A stretch of DNA of 16,240 nt, taken from Desulfuromonadaceae bacterium GWC2_58_13. GTDB taxonomy: Bacteria > Desulfobacterota > Desulfuromonadia > Desulfuromonadales > Trichloromonadaceae. Below the pieces are notes generated by a model. The model saw only the letters and a program-made list of their open reading frames with translations. It was not told where the DNA came from and searched no databases. Shown piece after piece: positions 14,647 through 16,240 of this stretch; the first letter of the stretch is position 1, and each line of letters opens with the position of its first letter. Location of the stretch: contig MHXM01000112.1 of NCBI GenBank assembly GCA_001825565.1, positions 1 through 16,240 on the forward strand, written 5' to 3'. The translations under genes were made by a program, and so were the position numbers.

Positions 14647-15996
14647 TCATCGCTTCTGGACAATTGCCGTAAGCTTCTCCTCGACCCTGAGACGCTCCGC
14701 CATCGCTTCAGCCGTTTCACGTTCGGCAAAAGGCCCGATCAGCACCTTGTACCAAACGCCCTTCTCGCCCTTATCGACCTCATAAATAAAAACGGCATAT
14801 TCCTTTGCTGCCAGCCGCTCCAATAAAATACCGGCGTCTTCGGGTTCCCGCGCGAAAGCCACCTGCAACACGAATTCGGGCTTAGGAGCTGGCCAAGGCA
14901 CGGCCGTGGCCGTTGCGGGCGTGGGTTCAACAATCTCCATCTCCCCGATCTGCCCTGCGTCCGAAGGTGTCGGAACCACAGCCGGTTGTTCGACCCGTGC
15001 CTTGCCCTCCACCAGCTCAAAAACCTGGACCCGATGATTGAAAGTATCGGCGATCAGTAACCGGCCAAACCCATCAAGGCAGATGTCGCTGGGATAATTC
15101 AACCAGCCCCGCCCCTGGCCCATGCCGCCAAACTCAAACAAAAAATCGCCTGTCAGAGAAAACGCCGACGCCGTATGCCGCTGGTAATCGACAACATAAA
15201 CCCGCTTGTTTCGATCATCCACGGCAATCCCGCGGGGCCGGGCAAGCTTGCCGGCTTCGCCGCCCTTCTGGCCGAACTTATAGAGAAACTTTTCGTTGCG
15301 GTCATACACATAGATCCGCCCCATGCCCTCGCTGAGCAGATACAGGTTTCCATTATTTCCAACCGCCATGGCAATGATCGACACCAGTTCAGGAACGCCG
15401 AGCACCTCGTCCCGGGGTTCGATGGTTCGCAGGTAATTTCCGGCGGGATCCAGCACCACGACCCCGGCCCCGGTCAATCCCGTCACATAAATATTCCCCG
15501 TATCACCAACCAATATTTTGCGAGGAAGAAACGAATCGGCCCCTTCGAACCCCGAAAAGTAAATTTTGCCGTCAGGCAGGAAAGCGCCATTAAGCATCAC
15601 GATCCGCCCACGGGAGTCATCCCGGTCCGCCCCGACGCAGGCATAGAGCCGGCCATCCTTGACGAAACAGCTACTGACGCTGTTCAATCCGCGTCCCGCG
15701 CCCACCGAAAGATAAGGAAAATAATCAGAAGTAAGGAGAACCAGCTTGTTTTTCAAGGGACTGGTGACGTAAATTTCGTCAGCTTCTGCATCGTAAAACA
15801 ACGCCGACGGATAGGACAAGGGATTACCCCCGTTGTCCGTAGAAACCACCTCGACGCAACGGACCGGTTGAACAACCGTCTCGCCCAGAACCGAAATGGG
15901 AACAAGCGTCAGCCACAGGCCGACCAACATTAAAAACGCCAGGCGAAACAACATAACATCCCGAATTCCCGATACTCTTATCCATTTATGCTGCAT
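14647..15996 (-). CDS. NHL beta-propeller with C-terminal SPOR domain, exported
   Basis: The 449-residue product has a hydrophobic N-terminal export signal (core at 17-33, cleavage near VLGE). Residues about 55-320 form NHL-type propeller blades (YPSALFYD, FLPRKILVGDTGNIYV, IIAMAVGNNGNLYLL, ARPRGIAVDDRNKRVYVVD, YPSDICLDGFGRLLIAD). A proline- and alanine-rich linker follows (about 335-372). The last 76 residues match a SPOR domain (EFVLQVAFA..., LLERLAAKEYAVFIY, WYKVLIGPFAERETAEAMAERL). SPOR domains bind peptidoglycan stripped of stem peptides, so the protein probably anchors a propeller scaffold to the cell wall. It is the first gene after the promoter at 16019-16047. ATG 15996 has GAGGGGGAG upstream; an in-frame ATG at 15954 would give a more typical short signal peptide. 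Possible counterpart of the beta-propeller protein of the omcS companion cluster, though I know of no SPOR domain in that protein. Confidence 0.88.
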   Translation of the reverse strand: MQHKWIRVSGIRDVMLFRLAFLMLVGLWLTLVPISVLGETVVQPVRCVEVVSTDNGGNPLSYPSALFYDAEADEIYVTSPLKNKLVLLTSDYFPYLSVGAGRGLNSVSSCFVKDGRLYACVGADRDDSRGRIVMLNGAFLPDGKIYFSGFEGADSFLPRKILVGDTGNIYVTGLTGAGVVVLDPAGNYLRTIEPRDEVLGVPELVSIIAMAVGNNGNLYLLSEGMGRIYVYDRNEKFLYKFGQKGGEAGKLARPRGIAVDDRNKRVYVVDYQRHTASAFSLTGDFLFEFGGMGQGRGWLNYPSDICLDGFGRLLIADTFNHRVQVFELVEGKARVEQPAVVPTPSDAGQIGEMEIVEPTPATATAVPWPAPKPEFVLQVAFAREPEDAGILLERLAAKEYAVFIYEVDKGEKGVWYKVLIGPFAERETAEAMAERLRVEEKLTAIVQKR

Positions 15997-16018
15997 ACTG
16001 CTCCCCCTCAGACCCGTG

Positions 16019-16047
16019 ATTATAGCAAACCAATTTAAAAAAGTAAA
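16019..16047 (-). promoter_or_regulatory. Sigma70-type promoter for the operon
   Basis: On the minus strand a perfect -10 TATAAT (16019-16024) is preceded at 17 bases by TTTACT (16042-16047, four of six matches to the -35 consensus). The predicted start would be near 16012, leaving a leader of about 15 bases that holds the ribosome site GAGGGGGAG of the first gene. No operator or riboswitch is evident within it. Confidence 0.6.
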
Positions 16048-16240
16048 TGCAGGTCATGCGCGCCCACACCCGAAATCGCATAAACAAACATGGAGTGCAA
16101 ATGTTATTCATGAGATTTCCGTTTCCACTATTTTTTAATCCATATAAGCTTCATCCCCGCTGAATCCATTTATTAGCCTCCCGGCAGATTTTATTCAAAG
16201 GAAAAACTTAAATTCACCCTTGCCTTTTCACTCCAACCAT
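16048..16240. other. AT-rich intergenic region upstream of the operon, truncated by the window edge
   Basis: No convincing gene is present here. On the minus strand a 13-codon frame (16169 to 16128, ATG to TAG) follows GGGAGG at 7 bases and is a possible leader peptide, but there is no conservation evidence. I looked for a GEMM-I type riboswitch core, known before several Geobacter cytochrome genes, and did not find one. No sigma54 GG-N10-GC element and no terminator hairpin with a T-run were seen. Confidence 0.4.

Noticed and set aside
12332..14785. Long open frame (817 codons) on the plus strand across the barrel and 12-heme genes
   Set aside because: It is antisense to two well-supported exported proteins, shows no domain or signal I recognise, and is rich in Arg, His and Gly as expected for the reverse of G+C-rich coding sequence.
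15986..16111. 41-codon minus-strand frame containing CTPC and overlapping the start of the NHL-SPOR gene
   Set aside because: It lacks a good ribosome site and spans the predicted -35/-10 promoter, so the main transcript would not carry it whole.
15997..16240. GEMM-I (cyclic dinucleotide) riboswitch before the operon
   Set aside because: Expected for some Geobacter cytochrome genes, but the conserved core sequences and two-helix layout are not visible, and the leader from the predicted promoter is too short; one further upstream cannot be excluded.

Overview
The window reads as one long minus-strand operon (transcribed from high to low coordinates) devoted to multiheme c-type cytochromes and extracellular electron transfer. 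Thirteen genes are supported and none lies on the plus strand. Together they carry 67 CXXCH heme motifs plus one non-standard CX5CH motif in five cytochromes. Gene content, cytochrome style and moderately high G+C point to a metal-reducing bacterium of the Desulfuromonadales/Geobacterales type (Desulfobacterota). This is inference; no rRNA or other phylogenetic marker is present.

Layout in transcription order: a sigma70-like promoter (16019-16047); an NHL beta-propeller with a C-terminal SPOR domain (14647-15996); a 12-heme periplasmic cytochrome (13787-14584); a possible second promoter (13729-13757); an outer-membrane beta-barrel carrying a discoidin-like insert (11567-13663); three small exported proteins with a CsgG/TolB-N-like strand motif, of which the middle one also has Ig-like domains (10957-11520, 9456-10952, 8851-9456); a SurA/parvulin-type prolyl isomerase chaperone (7208-8854); a 26-heme cytochrome lipoprotein (5299-7218); a 16-heme cytochrome (4112-5299); a second NHL beta-propeller (3221-4096); an OmcS-like six-heme cytochrome (2072-3163); an eight-heme low-density cytochrome (627-2060); and the start of a lipoprotein running off the left edge (1-592). 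From the beta-barrel down, genes overlap or are separated by a few dozen bases at most, and several starts are translationally coupled.

How it may work together: the cytochrome at 2072-3163 has the motif order and spacing I know from the Geobacter sulfurreducens nanowire cytochrome OmcS (CSGCHTMH start, GHN after heme 2, LRHP after the fourth motif, CVSCHRAH, terminal CXXCH within a few residues of the C-terminus). From memory, an omcS-companion (osc) cluster has been described in G. sulfurreducens with a prolyl-isomerase chaperone (OscH), channel-like OscEFG and a beta-propeller-like OscD. I also recall a 26-heme cytochrome encoded near omcS there. The present operon fits that picture: high-heme-density cytochromes (about 22-25 residues per heme) to carry electrons through the periplasm, a 12-heme cytochrome plus beta-barrel as a possible outer-membrane conduit, CsgG-like lipoproteins as a possible export device, the isomerase as chaperone, propellers as scaffolds, and low-density cytochromes (about 60 residues per heme) as the secreted or polymerising end product. 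Gene-by-gene equivalence to the osc genes is not verified here.

Notable deviations are the CX5CH third heme site in the OmcS-like protein, the discoidin-like domain inside the beta-barrel, and the SPOR domain fused to a propeller. No tRNA, rRNA, CRISPR array, insertion sequence or recognisable riboswitch was seen.
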